A DNA stretch of 64,000 nucleotides from JBEIQE01 sp040376705 (GTDB taxonomy: Bacteria; Pseudomonadota; Alphaproteobacteria; UBA2400), in assembly GCA_040376705.1 (NCBI GenBank), contig JBEIQE010000006.1, positions 62,001-126,000 on the forward strand. Direction: 5' to 3'. This document shows positions 1 to 9,009 of the stretch, piece by piece. Numbering within the stretch: the stretch's first letter is position 1; every line of letters begins with the position of its first letter. The notes below the pieces were generated by a model. The model searched no databases. It was not told where the DNA came from and worked only from the letters and a program-made list of their open reading frames with translations. The position numbers were made by a program, and so were the translations under genes.

Positions 1-684
1 CTCCCCCTCATCCCGACAGTCTTTTTCATCCTCATCCTGTGCGGTCTAGGTACATGGCAGCTACACCGGCTTGAATGGAAAAAGGGTATTCTGGCTGGTA
101 TCGAAGCAGCCCAGAAGGCTGAGCCGATTAACCTGAACCAGCAGTACCTGCGCAACCTCACCATCAATGACTATCAGCGCGTTACAGTGCTGGGCCGGTT
201 TGACCATACGCATGAGTTCTATATGCCCTCGCGCGTTCATAAAGGCGATGTGGGCTTTCATATCGTCACGCCGCTCACCACGCCCATGGGCCAGACCTAC
301 CTGATTAACCGTGGCTGGGTACCGCATGCGCAGGAGCTGCCCGCCACCCGCGCTGCGGGACAGGTCAGTGGCGAAGTGCAGATTACGGGCATCGCCCGCC
401 TGCCGGCTAAACCTACACGCTGGCAGCCGCCTAACGATATTCCGCGCAACCGCTGGTATGGCTACGACCTGACGCTTATGTATTTGGGCGCCGAAATCAA
501 AACCGACGCACCGCAATTTTATATCGAGGCGGATGATGCCCCCAACCCCGGCGGCTTACCGATTGGCGGGGTGACAAAGCTCGAGATCCCCAATAATCAC
601 CTGCAATATGCCCTCACGTGGTACAGTCTGGCTGTGCTGATCGGGCTTATTTTCGCTGTTAACCGCTTCAAGCGCGCAGCGTAA
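1..684 (+). CDS. surf1: SURF1 family cytochrome c oxidase assembly protein (5' partial)
   Basis: The reading frame is open from the first base and ends at TAA 682-684, so the start codon lies outside the window, probably only some 10-20 codons upstream. The fragment opens with a hydrophobic segment followed by the family hallmark G-x-W-Q-x-x-R-L-x-W-K (about fragment residues 17-27). It ends with a second membrane segment (about residues 203-222) and a short basic tail. This two-helix hairpin with a large periplasmic loop is the SURF1 topology. SURF1 proteins help insert heme a into subunit I of aa3-type cytochrome c oxidase in the inner membrane. In Alphaproteobacteria the gene usually closes a cox operon, so oxidase genes are expected just upstream. 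Family assignment is firm. Confidence 0.93.
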   Translation, partial: LPLIPTVFFILILCGLGTWQLHRLEWKKGILAGIEAAQKAEPINLNQQYLRNLTINDYQRVTVLGRFDHTHEFYMPSRVHKGDVGFHIVTPLTTPMGQTYLINRGWVPHAQELPATRAAGQVSGEVQITGIARLPAKPTRWQPPNDIPRNRWYGYDLTLMYLGAEIKTDAPQFYIEADDAPNPGGLPIGGVTKLEIPNNHLQYALTWYSLAVLIGLIFAVNRFKRAA

Positions 685-732
685 CATAGTATAAAGAAAG
701 CTACCTGCAGGTAAGCAGGTTGGGAGACAGCA

Positions 733-2133
733 TTGCGTTACATCTCCACCCGCGGGGCGGCACAGCCGCTCGAGTTCGAAGACGTGCTGCTGGCAGGCCT
801 CGCCGCAGACGGCGGGCTTTATGTACCCATGGTCTGGCCGCAGTTGGATGAAGAACAACTGCGCAACCTGCGCGGCCTGTCGTATCAGGAAGTAGCGCAG
901 CGGGTAATCACCCCGTTCGTCGAGGGCTCGATCCCGGATGCCGACCTCAAGGCGATTATCGAAAAATCATACAGCAGTTTTAACCACCACTGCGTTACTC
1001 CTCTCACGCAAATCGATAGCCAGCTGTGGCTGCTCGAGCTGTTCCACGGCCCCACACTGGCGTTCAAGGATGTAGCCCTGCAGATGATGGGGCATTTGTT
1101 TGATTATGTATTAGCCAAACGCAAACAGCGCCTCACGATTGTGGGGGCCACCTCGGGCGATACCGGCTCGGCGGCTATTCATGCCTGCAAAGGCCGCGAG
1201 AATGTTGATATCTTCATTCTGCACCCCAAAGACCGCACCTCTGAGGTCCAGCGCAAGCAGATGACCTGCGTGCCGGATTCAAACGTCTTCAACATTGCCA
1301 TTAATGGCACGTTTGATGATTGCCAAGAGCTGGTGAAAGGCATGTTCAACGATGAGAACATGAAGCGCGACCTCAACCTCGGCGCCATCAACTCGATCAA
1401 CTGGGCGCGCCTGATGGCGCAGATTGTCTATTATATCTACGCAGGTGTGGCGCTGGGTGCGCCTGACCGTGCGGTTGGCTTTAGCGTACCGACCGGTAAT
1501 TTCGGAAACATCTTTGCCGCCTATGGTGCGCGGCAAATGGGCCTGCCGGTAGCGCGCCTCATTTGCGGCAGCAACTCGAACGACATCCTCACGCGCTTTT
1601 ACGAAACCGGCATCATGAAGCTGGAGGGCGTGAAACCCACCCTCTCGCCGAGTATGGATATCCAGATCAGCTCCAATTTCGAACGTCTGCTGTTTGATAT
1701 CTGCGAGCGCCGGGCGGGCGATGTAATCCGCAGCCTTGCCACCTTCAGGGCCAGTGGTGCCTATGACATCAACCCCGGCCAGCACCGCAAATTCCGTATG
1801 CTGTTTGCTGGCCACCGGGCGGATGACGAGCTGACCCTCAAAACTATGCGCCGCGTGTATGACGAAACCGGCGTGGTCGTTGACCCGCATACCGCTGTGG
1901 GTCTGGCAGCTGTTTATGCCGGGCAGTATCACAAGCAATTCCCTGTGGTCAGCCTTGCCTGTGCGCACCCTGCCAAGTTCCCGGATGCTGTGATGCGCGG
2001 CAGCAGCACGCGCCCCACATTACCGCCCAAGATTTTGCAGCAGTTTGCCCTGCCTGAGCGCGTTACCGTGATGAATAAAGACTACGAGACCGTCTCCCGC
2101 TTCGTGCGCGATAACGCAAGGCGTGCTACCTAA
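733..2133 (+). CDS. thrC: Threonine synthase
   Basis: 466 residues. It converts O-phospho-L-homoserine to L-threonine in a PLP-dependent reaction, the last step of threonine synthesis. The N-terminus (Y-I-S-T-R-G, then D-G-G-L-Y-V-P at about residues 26-32) is typical of the E. coli/fungal-type enzyme. The PLP lysine is K112 in the A-F-K-D-V motif, and the phosphate-binding G-x-T-S-G-D-T-G loop lies near residues 138-146. Translation starts at TTG 733 with GGGAGA a few bases upstream; no better ATG fits the family N-terminus. It sits between SURF1 and an M16 protease, a recurrent alphaproteobacterial order. The partner homoserine kinase (thrB) is 10 kb away on the other strand. Confidence 0.96.
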   Translation: MRYISTRGAAQPLEFEDVLLAGLAADGGLYVPMVWPQLDEEQLRNLRGLSYQEVAQRVITPFVEGSIPDADLKAIIEKSYSSFNHHCVTPLTQIDSQLWLLELFHGPTLAFKDVALQMMGHLFDYVLAKRKQRLTIVGATSGDTGSAAIHACKGRENVDIFILHPKDRTSEVQRKQMTCVPDSNVFNIAINGTFDDCQELVKGMFNDENMKRDLNLGAINSINWARLMAQIVYYIYAGVALGAPDRAVGFSVPTGNFGNIFAAYGARQMGLPVARLICGSNSNDILTRFYETGIMKLEGVKPTLSPSMDIQISSNFERLLFDICERRAGDVIRSLATFRASGAYDINPGQHRKFRMLFAGHRADDELTLKTMRRVYDETGVVVDPHTAVGLAAVYAGQYHKQFPVVSLACAHPAKFPDAVMRGSSTRPTLPPKILQQFALPERVTVMNKDYETVSRFVRDNARRAT

Positions 2134-2139
2134 AAGCTC

Positions 2140-3372
2140 ATGAAACCAGAAATTACCACTCTGCCTTCGGGCCTTCGGATTGTAACCGACCCCATGCCGG
2201 ATGTAGCCTCAGCCAGCATCGGCCTGTGGTTTGGTGTCGGCACGCGTTTTGAAAAAGCCAATGAAGGCGGACTGAGCCATCTGCTTGAGCATATGTTCTT
2301 CAAAGGCACACGCAACCGCAATGCACAGATGCTGAACCAGAGTATCGAGAACGTGGGCGGCGCGCTGAACGCCTATACCTCGCGTGAGCAGACGGCCTAT
2401 CACGCCCGCATTCTGGCCGAAGATGCGCCCCTCGCGCTTGAGCTGCTGGCCGACATGATGCTGCACTCAAAGTTTGATGAAGGCGATCTGGGCCGCGAGA
2501 AAAGCGTTATCGCCGCCGAAATCGGCGAAGCGTATGACGCGCCGGATGACTGGATTTTCGACCTGCTGCAGCTGACAGCATATCCCGATCAACCCCTTGG
2601 CCTGCCGGTATTGGGTAACGAGAAATCGCTCGAGACGATCACCCGCCAGCAGCTCATTCAATACGTAAAGACCAATTACCGCGCCAGCCGGTGCATTCTG
2701 GCAGGCGCAGGTGCGCTTAAGCATGCTGAGGTTGTAGCGCTAGCTGAAAAGCTTTTCAGCCCGCTAGAGGCAGGCGAGCCCGATAATATGACTGCTGCCC
2801 GCTACATTGGAGGCAGCGTGGCCGAAGCGCGCGACATCGAGCAGCTGCACCTTTGCATCGGCCATCGTGGCGTCACCTACGGCCATGAGCTGTTTCATGC
2901 ACAAACGCTGTTCACCATGGCACTGGGCGGAGGCACATCGTCCCGTCTGTTCCACCAGATCCGCGAAGAGCGTGCTTTGGCCTATACCGTCAGCGCCTTC
3001 ATCCAGCCATTTATCGACGATGGCCTCCTGGTGATCTATCTCGCGGCCGACCCTGAGCGCGCGAATGAGGCTTACGATATTGCCATGCGTGAGTTGCAAA
3101 CCTTGGGCAGCAACATGACACAGGAAGAGCTCGACCGCGCCCGCGCCCTCACCCGTGCCAGCCTGCTCATGGGCCTTGAGAGCACCGAAAACCGCGCCGA
3201 GCGCTTAGCTGCCCAATTGCTACAATACAACCGCCTGATTCCGCTCGAAGAAACTTTAGCCGCACTGGCAAGCGTGACATTGGCCGATATCAAGCGTTAT
3301 GCTGATCTCATGCTGGCAAGCCCGCTTACGCGGGTAGCTGTAGGACCCACAGAGGACTTAAGCTGGTCATGA
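2140..3372 (+). CDS. M16 family zinc metallopeptidase (mitochondrial processing peptidase-like)
   Basis: 410 residues, the usual length of the alphaproteobacterial MPP-beta-like M16B peptidases. The inverted zinc motif H-x-x-E-H is complete at residues 47-51 (H47, E50, H51). The distal zinc ligand is expected in the E-x-x-x-I-A-A-E-I stretch near residue 125. There is no signal peptide, so it is probably cytoplasmic. The gene starts 6 bp after thrC, and its stop overlaps the next start as ATGA, so thrC, this gene and the acetyltransferase form one operon. Substrates of these bacterial enzymes are poorly known; degradation of small peptides is likely. The N-terminal family half and the active site are intact. 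Confidence 0.93.
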   Translation: MKPEITTLPSGLRIVTDPMPDVASASIGLWFGVGTRFEKANEGGLSHLLEHMFFKGTRNRNAQMLNQSIENVGGALNAYTSREQTAYHARILAEDAPLALELLADMMLHSKFDEGDLGREKSVIAAEIGEAYDAPDDWIFDLLQLTAYPDQPLGLPVLGNEKSLETITRQQLIQYVKTNYRASRCILAGAGALKHAEVVALAEKLFSPLEAGEPDNMTAARYIGGSVAEARDIEQLHLCIGHRGVTYGHELFHAQTLFTMALGGGTSSRLFHQIREERALAYTVSAFIQPFIDDGLLVIYLAADPERANEAYDIAMRELQTLGSNMTQEELDRARALTRASLLMGLESTENRAERLAAQLLQYNRLIPLEETLAALASVTLADIKRYADLMLASPLTRVAVGPTEDLSWS

Positions 3373-3965
3373 TCAACCTGTTCGAGAACAGCTTTAACCC
3401 GCCACCCCCGCTGCAACTTTCGGGCAAGAAGACATGGCTGCGTGCTCCGCATCACGACGACTGGCAGCAATGGGCCGAGCTGCGCGGTACCAGCCGCGAG
3501 TTTTTGCAGAAGTGGGAACCCACATGGCCGGTTGACTGCCTGACCAAAGGCGCGTGGCAGCGGCGCCTGAAGCGCCAGTATGATGAGTGGCGCCATGACA
3601 TTGCCTATAACCTGTTGGCCTTCCGTGTGGGCGATAATGCTTTGGTGGGGGGCCTCTCCCTTACCAATGTGCGCCGGGGCGTCACACAAACCGCTACACT
3701 GGGTTACTGGTGCGGCCAGCCTTTTGCGCGCCAAGGCCATATGAGCGAGGCGGTAAAACTACTGCTCGACCACTCGTTCGGGGCATTGGCCCTGCACCGT
3801 GTTGATGCTGGTTGTCTGCCCGCAAATGTACCCAGCCGCGGATTGCTGCAAAAAGTAGGCATGCGTGAAGAAGGCTATGCCCGTGGGTACCTGCGTATTA
3901 ACGGTAATTGGGAAGATCATGTACTGTTCGGCACCACCCGCGAAGAGTGGCTGAAGCAACAGTAG
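3369..3965 (+). CDS. GNAT family N-acetyltransferase (RimJ/RimL-like)
   Basis: 198 residues with the RimJ/RimL acetyltransferase layout. An N-terminal T-W-L-R-A-P strand leads into the fold. The central beta-4 strand is L-G-Y-W-C-G-Q-P-F-A-R-Q-G-H-M-S-E-A, where the usual acetyl-CoA loop R/Q-x-x-G-x-G/A reads R-Q-G-H-M. The C-terminal half has the family R-G-L-L-Q-K-V-G-M-R-E-E-G motif. The closest characterised relatives acetylate the N-terminus of ribosomal proteins, but the substrate here cannot be read from sequence. The ATG overlaps the stop of the upstream M16 peptidase gene, implying translational coupling. Confidence 0.9.
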   Translation: MINLFENSFNPPPPLQLSGKKTWLRAPHHDDWQQWAELRGTSREFLQKWEPTWPVDCLTKGAWQRRLKRQYDEWRHDIAYNLLAFRVGDNALVGGLSLTNVRRGVTQTATLGYWCGQPFARQGHMSEAVKLLLDHSFGALALHRVDAGCLPANVPSRGLLQKVGMREEGYARGYLRINGNWEDHVLFGTTREEWLKQQ

Positions 3966-3997
3966 ATCACTGCATTAATATAACCAGATGATAGATT

Positions 3998-5089
3998 ATG
4001 ACCAAGATTTTCCTTCTTACCATCTTCAGCTTCATGGTTTTATCACATGCGGCCAGTGCACAAGAAATCACTCATAGCAGAGAAAGGTTAGGTTACCTTT
4101 TCTCTATAACTTGTAATAATATCGACTCGCACGAGCTGCTTAAAAAGTACGTAATCACAAGGTATCCGCAACTGAGAAACATAATAGTTTCGCTTCTTGA
4201 TGTCACTCAAAGTGAGCGCGAAAAGCTTTTACAGCGAGACGTGATTAAGAGCTTTAGTTTTAGTGATGTGGAGCAAGTTGGCGTATTACCAATCGTGGAA
4301 GGCGAGTGCCCTGCAAGCCGCAAAATTACCGCACAGCTTAGAGTTCGAACAACAGTACCGCCTGGGCCAGGCCTTTTTATATTAAATAGCCAAAGTGGAG
4401 GGAATTTGGGACGTTACGATCCTAAACTAATTCATTGGCGTATTATTCCGACTCCGGGCTGGCTCGATCCAGATGTAAGGCATAATAATAATGGCTATAG
4501 CGCCCCAATTAAATTATCCCTTATTCCTGATCTTGAGAATACCGCATCTGTGACTATGAAAGTCTATGAGGATATAGCTGTTTTTCCCGTGGCTGATCTT
4601 AGCAAGCCCTATGATCAATTTATTGCCGATAATCAGGAATATGAACAAGTTTCGCGGTTTGTTTGGGGTGTCTATCACGCCCTGATAGAGGACACATATC
4701 TTGCGATGCAGAAAATGCCTCGCGAAGATGATTTAAGAAATCCTACGGCATTTGTGCAATTTACTCGCCATTTTTATTCCTCCCCTAATCAAGTGATTAA
4801 AGTTATTCAGCGCTCCTCGCATAAGGTAGGTAACAACCCTCCGATTTCATACTCGCCTGATGAACTCAGTATGACGCTTAACGGCGCTGGTTCGATTGAG
4901 TTTAACGTATCAGATCAGCGTGCAGTGGTTATGACACTTAGCGATGTGCACCTAAAAATGTGCAATTATTTAGTTAAGACAGTTGCTCAGTGGAACGATA
5001 AAAGTGGTCCATATGCTAACTTTGACTCTTCTTTTATCTGTGCTTCAAGCGGCAGCACAATTAGCTGGCGTTACCTTTACACAGATTAA
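3998..5089 (+). CDS. Hypothetical secreted protein, AT-rich
   Basis: 363 residues of unrecognised family. A clear Sec signal peptide ends at S-A-S-A before Q22. The mature protein has four cysteines (near residue 38, in G-E-C-P, in K-M-C-N and in F-I-C-A), which could form two disulfides in the periplasm. No membrane segment follows the signal peptide. Base and codon usage is visibly richer in A and T than in the flanking genes, with many AAT, TTA and ATA codons, suggesting later acquisition. It lies alone between the thrC operon and the convergent yqgE, 32 bp after the acetyltransferase. Function unknown. Confidence 0.8.
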   Translation: MTKIFLLTIFSFMVLSHAASAQEITHSRERLGYLFSITCNNIDSHELLKKYVITRYPQLRNIIVSLLDVTQSEREKLLQRDVIKSFSFSDVEQVGVLPIVEGECPASRKITAQLRVRTTVPPGPGLFILNSQSGGNLGRYDPKLIHWRIIPTPGWLDPDVRHNNNGYSAPIKLSLIPDLENTASVTMKVYEDIAVFPVADLSKPYDQFIADNQEYEQVSRFVWGVYHALIEDTYLAMQKMPREDDLRNPTAFVQFTRHFYSSPNQVIKVIQRSSHKVGNNPPISYSPDELSMTLNGAGSIEFNVSDQRAVVMTLSDVHLKMCNYLVKTVAQWNDKSGPYANFDSSFICASSGSTISWRYLYTD

Positions 5090-5107
5090 AAGATAACCAT
5101 TATTTTC

Positions 5108-5671
5108 CTAAGCATGCCCGGCTTCGCTTGAAAGCATGGCGGGTTTGATGCCGAGGCCTTCGAGCACGCTGTCCCATTTATGGTCGACCTCGGGGTCGAA
5201 CAGCAGGTCGGCATTACCCGGCGCATGCAGCCAGCCATTGGCCTGCAACTCGGCGTCCAGCTGCCCAGGCGCCCAGCCAGCATACCCTAATGCGAGGAAG
5301 CAGCGCTTTGGCCCTTTGCCTTCGGCCAGCGCCTTGAGGATATCAACCGTGGCGGTGAGGGAGACGTCTTTATCGACCTTCATGGTGCCATCGCCATCAT
5401 AGTCGGACGAGTGCAGCACAAAGCCGCGACCGGCCTCAACCGGGCCGCCGAAGTGCACACGGATATCGCGCGTTGCGCCATCGACCGAGATATCGAGCTG
5501 GCCAAGCAGGTCTTTAAAGGTAAGGGGGTCGAACAGGCGGTTAATCACCAGCCCCATGGCCCCATCGGCGTTATGGGCGCACAGATAAACCACGGCGCGC
5601 GAGAAGCGCGGGTCGGGCATGCTGGGCATGGCGACAAGGAAGTGCCCCGAAAGGTAAGACGGCTGTGTCAT
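5108..5671 (-). CDS. YqgE/AlgH family protein (UPF0301)
   Basis: 187 residues from the chosen ATG at 5671, which is preceded by GGAACAAGT. The frame stays open upstream to an ATG at 5698 (196 residues), but conserved YqgE sequence begins at the S-Y-L-S-G-H-F-L-V-A-M-P block right after 5671. Other family blocks are present: F-x-R-A-V-V-Y-L-C-A-H, G-A-M-G-L-V-I-N-R, and H-x-G-G-P-V near residue 85. The family's biochemical role is unsettled. The gene is convergent with the AT-rich secreted orphan and divergent from the DsbD-like gene; the start-to-start gap is about 90 bp and must carry both promoters. Confidence 0.93.
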   Translation of the reverse strand: MTQPSYLSGHFLVAMPSMPDPRFSRAVVYLCAHNADGAMGLVINRLFDPLTFKDLLGQLDISVDGATRDIRVHFGGPVEAGRGFVLHSSDYDGDGTMKVDKDVSLTATVDILKALAEGKGPKRCFLALGYAGWAPGQLDAELQANGWLHAPGNADLLFDPEVDHKWDSVLEGLGIKPAMLSSEAGHA

Positions 5672-5762
5672 ACTTGTTCCAATAAATAAATCAAACACAT
5701 CGCCGCAGGTGTTTCGCCTGCCTTGGCTTTGTTCTATGATACCCTATATTTGGCAGGAACAA

Positions 5763-7850
5763 ATGCATAAACTTTTCCTTATCCTTACCGCTTTGTTAGC
5801 CCTTTTCCCGCAGCTGGCGGGGGCGCAGGACGCCGCTGCAAGCGGTGCGAGCGCGTGGGGAGAAGCCGCCGAAGTGAAAGTGCGCCTGATTGGCGGCACC
5901 ACAGGTGTGGGCGATGCTGCCAGCGTGCCGCTGGGGCTTGAAATTCAGCTTATTCCGCACTGGAAAACCTATTGGCGCACACCGGGTACGGCGGGCTTCC
6001 CCATCAGTATCGACTGGACGGGCTCGACCAACCTCGCCAGCGCCAAACTGAGCTGGCCAGCGCCTGCGCGATTCGATTACGCGGGTATCGAGACTTTCGG
6101 TTACACCGACAGGGTAGTGCTGCCCATAACAGCCGACCTCACCACACCCGGCCAGCCGCTGGCGCTTAAAGCCCGTGTAGACATGATGGCCTGCGCCGAG
6201 CTGTGCATCCCCTTCAACTTTGAGCTGAGCTATGATGTGCCCGCAGGCGCAGCCAGCAGCACCGCCTTTGCCAGTGACCTCGCCACATGGCAGCAGCGCG
6301 TGCCGCAAACCACGCATACGCAAATTGGCATCAATGATGTTCGCCGCACCGAGAAGGGCTATAGCGTTACCGTAACGGCTGACCCGCCGCTGAGCAGCAC
6401 GCCAGAGCTGATTGTGGAATCCCCCTCCGGCCTCATGTATGCCGCGCCCACCCTGCCTGCTGGCACAGCCTCGCCGGTTACGCTGTTCGTGAACCAGATT
6501 GGCAACGAAGTGGCTAATCCACCAGATGATAAAATCACCCTCACGCTGATTGACGGCGACCGCGCAGTCGAAAAGACCTCTACTATTATTGCTTTGCCTG
6601 ATCCGGCACCTGCCGAATCTATCGGCTTGCTCTCAGCACTCATCGCGGCATTCATCGGCGGGCTCATCCTCAACCTCATGCCCTGCGTATTGCCGGTGCT
6701 ATCGCTCAAGCTGCTATCGGTAGTCAGTCATGGCGGCAGCCCGCCGCGCCACGTGCGTTACTCGTTCTTAGCATCTGCGGCTGGTATCATCACCTCCTTC
6801 CTCGTGCTGGCGGCGATTGCCATCGGCTTCAAGCAGGCAGGTTATGCGATTGGCTGGGGTTTACAGTTCCAGCATCCGGTCTTCATCACCACCATGTCGG
6901 TACTCATCACCCTGTTTGCGGCCAGCCTGTGGAACCTCATTCACATTCCACTGCCGCGCTTTATGGCAGATGCGATTAACGATAACCTGCCCGCACCCGG
7001 CCAGCACGACCGCACCCTTCTGGGTAACTTCGTGACCGGTGCGTTTGCAACGCTGCTGGCAACCCCCTGCTCGGCCCCGTTTGTAGGCACTGCACTTGGG
7101 TTTGCGCTGGCGGGTACATCGGTTGACATCATCCTGACCGCGCTCGTTATGGGGCTGGGCCTTGCCACGCCGTATTTACTGGTAGCCGCCTTCCCCAAAC
7201 TCGCCAACAAGCTGCCCCGACCGGGTAAGTGGATGGAATGGCTCAAAACCGCCATGGGCTTTGCCCTGCTGATTACTGCAATCTGGCTGGCGAGCACTGC
7301 CCGGCAGCAGCTGGATGAGAAAATGGCCATGTATGTGGTGGGTGCGCCGCTGTTCATACTCATTCTTTTGGTGGTACGGGCAAGCTTCAAACGGCCGATC
7401 ATTCTGCTCAAGGCTTTCATCGGGCTCGTAGCGATGCTGGCTGCCGCACAGGCCTATGATGCAGTGACAAGAACCCCTGCTACAGCACAAATCGACTGGC
7501 AGGTATTTGACCAGAGCCGCATCGCGCAGCTGGTGAGCGAAGGCAAGGTTGTATTTGTCGATGTCACCGCCGACTGGTGCCTCACCTGCCTTGCCAATAA
7601 AAAGCTGGTACTGACGGCGGAGCCTACCCTCTCCCTCCTGCGCGGCGAGAATATTGTAGCCATGAAGGCGGACTGGACCCGCCCGGATGCCGAAATTGCA
7701 GCCTATCTCAAGAGCTTCGGGCGTTATGGTATTCCGTTTAACGTGGTCTATGGCCCCAACGCACCGCAAGGCCTGCCCTTAAGCGAGTTGCTGAGTGCGG
7801 AGTCTGTAGCGCAAGCTGTTGAAGCCGCCGCAATCAAAGCACCGCTTTAA
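5763..7850 (+). CDS. DsbD/ScsB-type thiol:disulfide interchange protein
   Basis: 695 residues from ATG 5763, which follows AGGAAC at normal spacing and opens a good signal peptide (cleavage near G-A-Q-D). An in-frame GTG at 5709 is less likely. Domains in order: a periplasmic DsbD-N/ScsB-type domain (about residues 25-270, with H-W-K-T-Y-W-R-T-P-G), then a membrane domain of about eight helices. The redox cysteines of the membrane domain lie in M-P-C-V (near residue 308) and T-P-C-S (near 435). Last comes a thioredoxin-like domain with W-C-L-T-C near residue 605. All three electron-relay sites are intact, so it should pass cytoplasmic reducing power to the periplasm. The ScsB-like N-domain and a peroxiredoxin gene nearby suggest oxidative or metal-stress duty. 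This is inferred. Confidence 0.92.
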   Translation: MHKLFLILTALLALFPQLAGAQDAAASGASAWGEAAEVKVRLIGGTTGVGDAASVPLGLEIQLIPHWKTYWRTPGTAGFPISIDWTGSTNLASAKLSWPAPARFDYAGIETFGYTDRVVLPITADLTTPGQPLALKARVDMMACAELCIPFNFELSYDVPAGAASSTAFASDLATWQQRVPQTTHTQIGINDVRRTEKGYSVTVTADPPLSSTPELIVESPSGLMYAAPTLPAGTASPVTLFVNQIGNEVANPPDDKITLTLIDGDRAVEKTSTIIALPDPAPAESIGLLSALIAAFIGGLILNLMPCVLPVLSLKLLSVVSHGGSPPRHVRYSFLASAAGIITSFLVLAAIAIGFKQAGYAIGWGLQFQHPVFITTMSVLITLFAASLWNLIHIPLPRFMADAINDNLPAPGQHDRTLLGNFVTGAFATLLATPCSAPFVGTALGFALAGTSVDIILTALVMGLGLATPYLLVAAFPKLANKLPRPGKWMEWLKTAMGFALLITAIWLASTARQQLDEKMAMYVVGAPLFILILLVVRASFKRPIILLKAFIGLVAMLAAAQAYDAVTRTPATAQIDWQVFDQSRIAQLVSEGKVVFVDVTADWCLTCLANKKLVLTAEPTLSLLRGENIVAMKADWTRPDAEIAAYLKSFGRYGIPFNVVYGPNAPQGLPLSELLSAESVAQAVEAAAIKAPL

Positions 7851-7909
7851 CTATTGAAGTAGCGCCCGAACCTGTGCTGCACTCTGCCTAATAGCTTGGG
7901 GAGAGCAAC

Positions 7910-8485
7910 ATGGGCATCAGGATTACAAATGGTGACTGGGGCGTGCCGGGTTTGGCCAGTCCCGACAAGCAGCATCTGCACCTGCCGTTCTGGTACGACC
8001 TGAAGATTGAGAATACACCACCCTCTCCGCTCGAAGCCTGGATGCAGCTGGGTATGTTCTGGATGATGCCGTTTGCACCGCGCAAGGATTTAGCTGCCGA
8101 GTGGCGCGCCGATTTGCAGCGCGCGTCCGAATTCATCGCCCGCCGCACCGGTCTTAAGATGGGTAGCAATTTCAAGCTCATGCAGAAAGGCGAACACGGG
8201 CTACGCTATGCCTTTGCCACGCTGGGCGGCATGCACCGTTTAAACGCCGGAATGGGCAGGCTGCATCACGGCAATACGCCGCCCGCCAGCAATGATCCGG
8301 ATAAAGACGCGCCGGTTTCAACCCTCAGTCTGCTTCCCAATGCGGCAATTCCGCGTGAGCCGGATTACGCAAAATTTACACCGACCAGCGTTGGCACATT
8401 AAAAACCTTCGCGGTCAAAGGCCTGCGTGCTGCGAATAATCGCCACGCCAAACCCAAGGCACCGGTACTGGCCATCAAGCCTTAA
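7910..8485 (+). CDS. Hypothetical protein
   Basis: 191 residues, not recognised. ATG 7910 is preceded by GGGGAGAGCAAC, a strong ribosome binding site. There is no signal peptide. The middle has a Trp/Met-rich stretch (E-A-W-M-Q-L-G-M-F-W-M-M-P, residues 42-54) and the rest is basic and Pro/Ala-rich toward the C-terminus. Codon usage matches the neighbours, so it is a genuine gene of this genome rather than a recent import. It sits 59 bp after the DsbD-like gene and 38 bp before the peroxiredoxin gene, so it may belong to the same transcript. Confidence 0.78.
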   Translation: MGIRITNGDWGVPGLASPDKQHLHLPFWYDLKIENTPPSPLEAWMQLGMFWMMPFAPRKDLAAEWRADLQRASEFIARRTGLKMGSNFKLMQKGEHGLRYAFATLGGMHRLNAGMGRLHHGNTPPASNDPDKDAPVSTLSLLPNAAIPREPDYAKFTPTSVGTLKTFAVKGLRAANNRHAKPKAPVLAIKP

Positions 8486-8523
8486 ATCGCCTATCAATTA
8501 GCCTCTATTTCAGGAGGCATTTC

Positions 8524-9009
8524 ATGATCAAGATCGGCGAGCCTATTCCGGCTGTTACGCTTAAAGGCTTTATTGGTGGCGCGATGCAGGACATCGATAC
8601 GGCCAAGCTGTTTGCGGGTAAAACCAGCGTGCTGTTTGCCATTCCCGGCTGCTATACACCCACCTGTTCGCTACAGCATCTGCCCAGCTACCTGCGTAAT
8701 CTGGAAGCTTTCAAGAAAAAAGGTGTCGACCAGCTGGTCTGCCTTGCCGTGAACGACCCCTTCGTGATGACGCAGTGGCTGAAAGACTATAAAGCCGATG
8801 GCCTTGTGATTGGCCTGCCAGATGGCAATGCGCTGTTCACCAAGTCTCTGGGCCTTGATATGGACGGCTCCGGCTATGGCCTTGGCATTCGTACCCAGCG
8901 CTTTGCCATGATCATTCGCGATGGTAAAGTGGCCATGCTCAATGTCGAGCAGCCCGGCGAGTTTGATGTGTCATCAGGCGATGCAGTGCTGCAGGCCCTG
9001 AACGCATGA
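8524..9009 (+). CDS. Peroxiredoxin, Prx5/AHP1 type
   Basis: 161 residues, typical of the Prx5 (PMP20/AHP1) group. It reduces hydroperoxides using the peroxidatic cysteine C48 in the motif T-P-T-C-S. A second cysteine, C43, stands where most relatives have alanine (P-G-A-F-T-P-T-C becomes P-G-C-Y-T-P-T-C). R123 in the R-T-Q-R-F-A stretch fits the conserved active-site arginine. Strong ribosome binding site AGGAGG at 8512-8517. The stop overlaps the start of the Nudix gene as ATGA, so the two are coupled. The reductant is not evident; Prx5 enzymes use glutathione/glutaredoxin or thioredoxin. Confidence 0.92.
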   Translation: MIKIGEPIPAVTLKGFIGGAMQDIDTAKLFAGKTSVLFAIPGCYTPTCSLQHLPSYLRNLEAFKKKGVDQLVCLAVNDPFVMTQWLKDYKADGLVIGLPDGNALFTKSLGLDMDGSGYGLGIRTQRFAMIIRDGKVAMLNVEQPGEFDVSSGDAVLQALNA

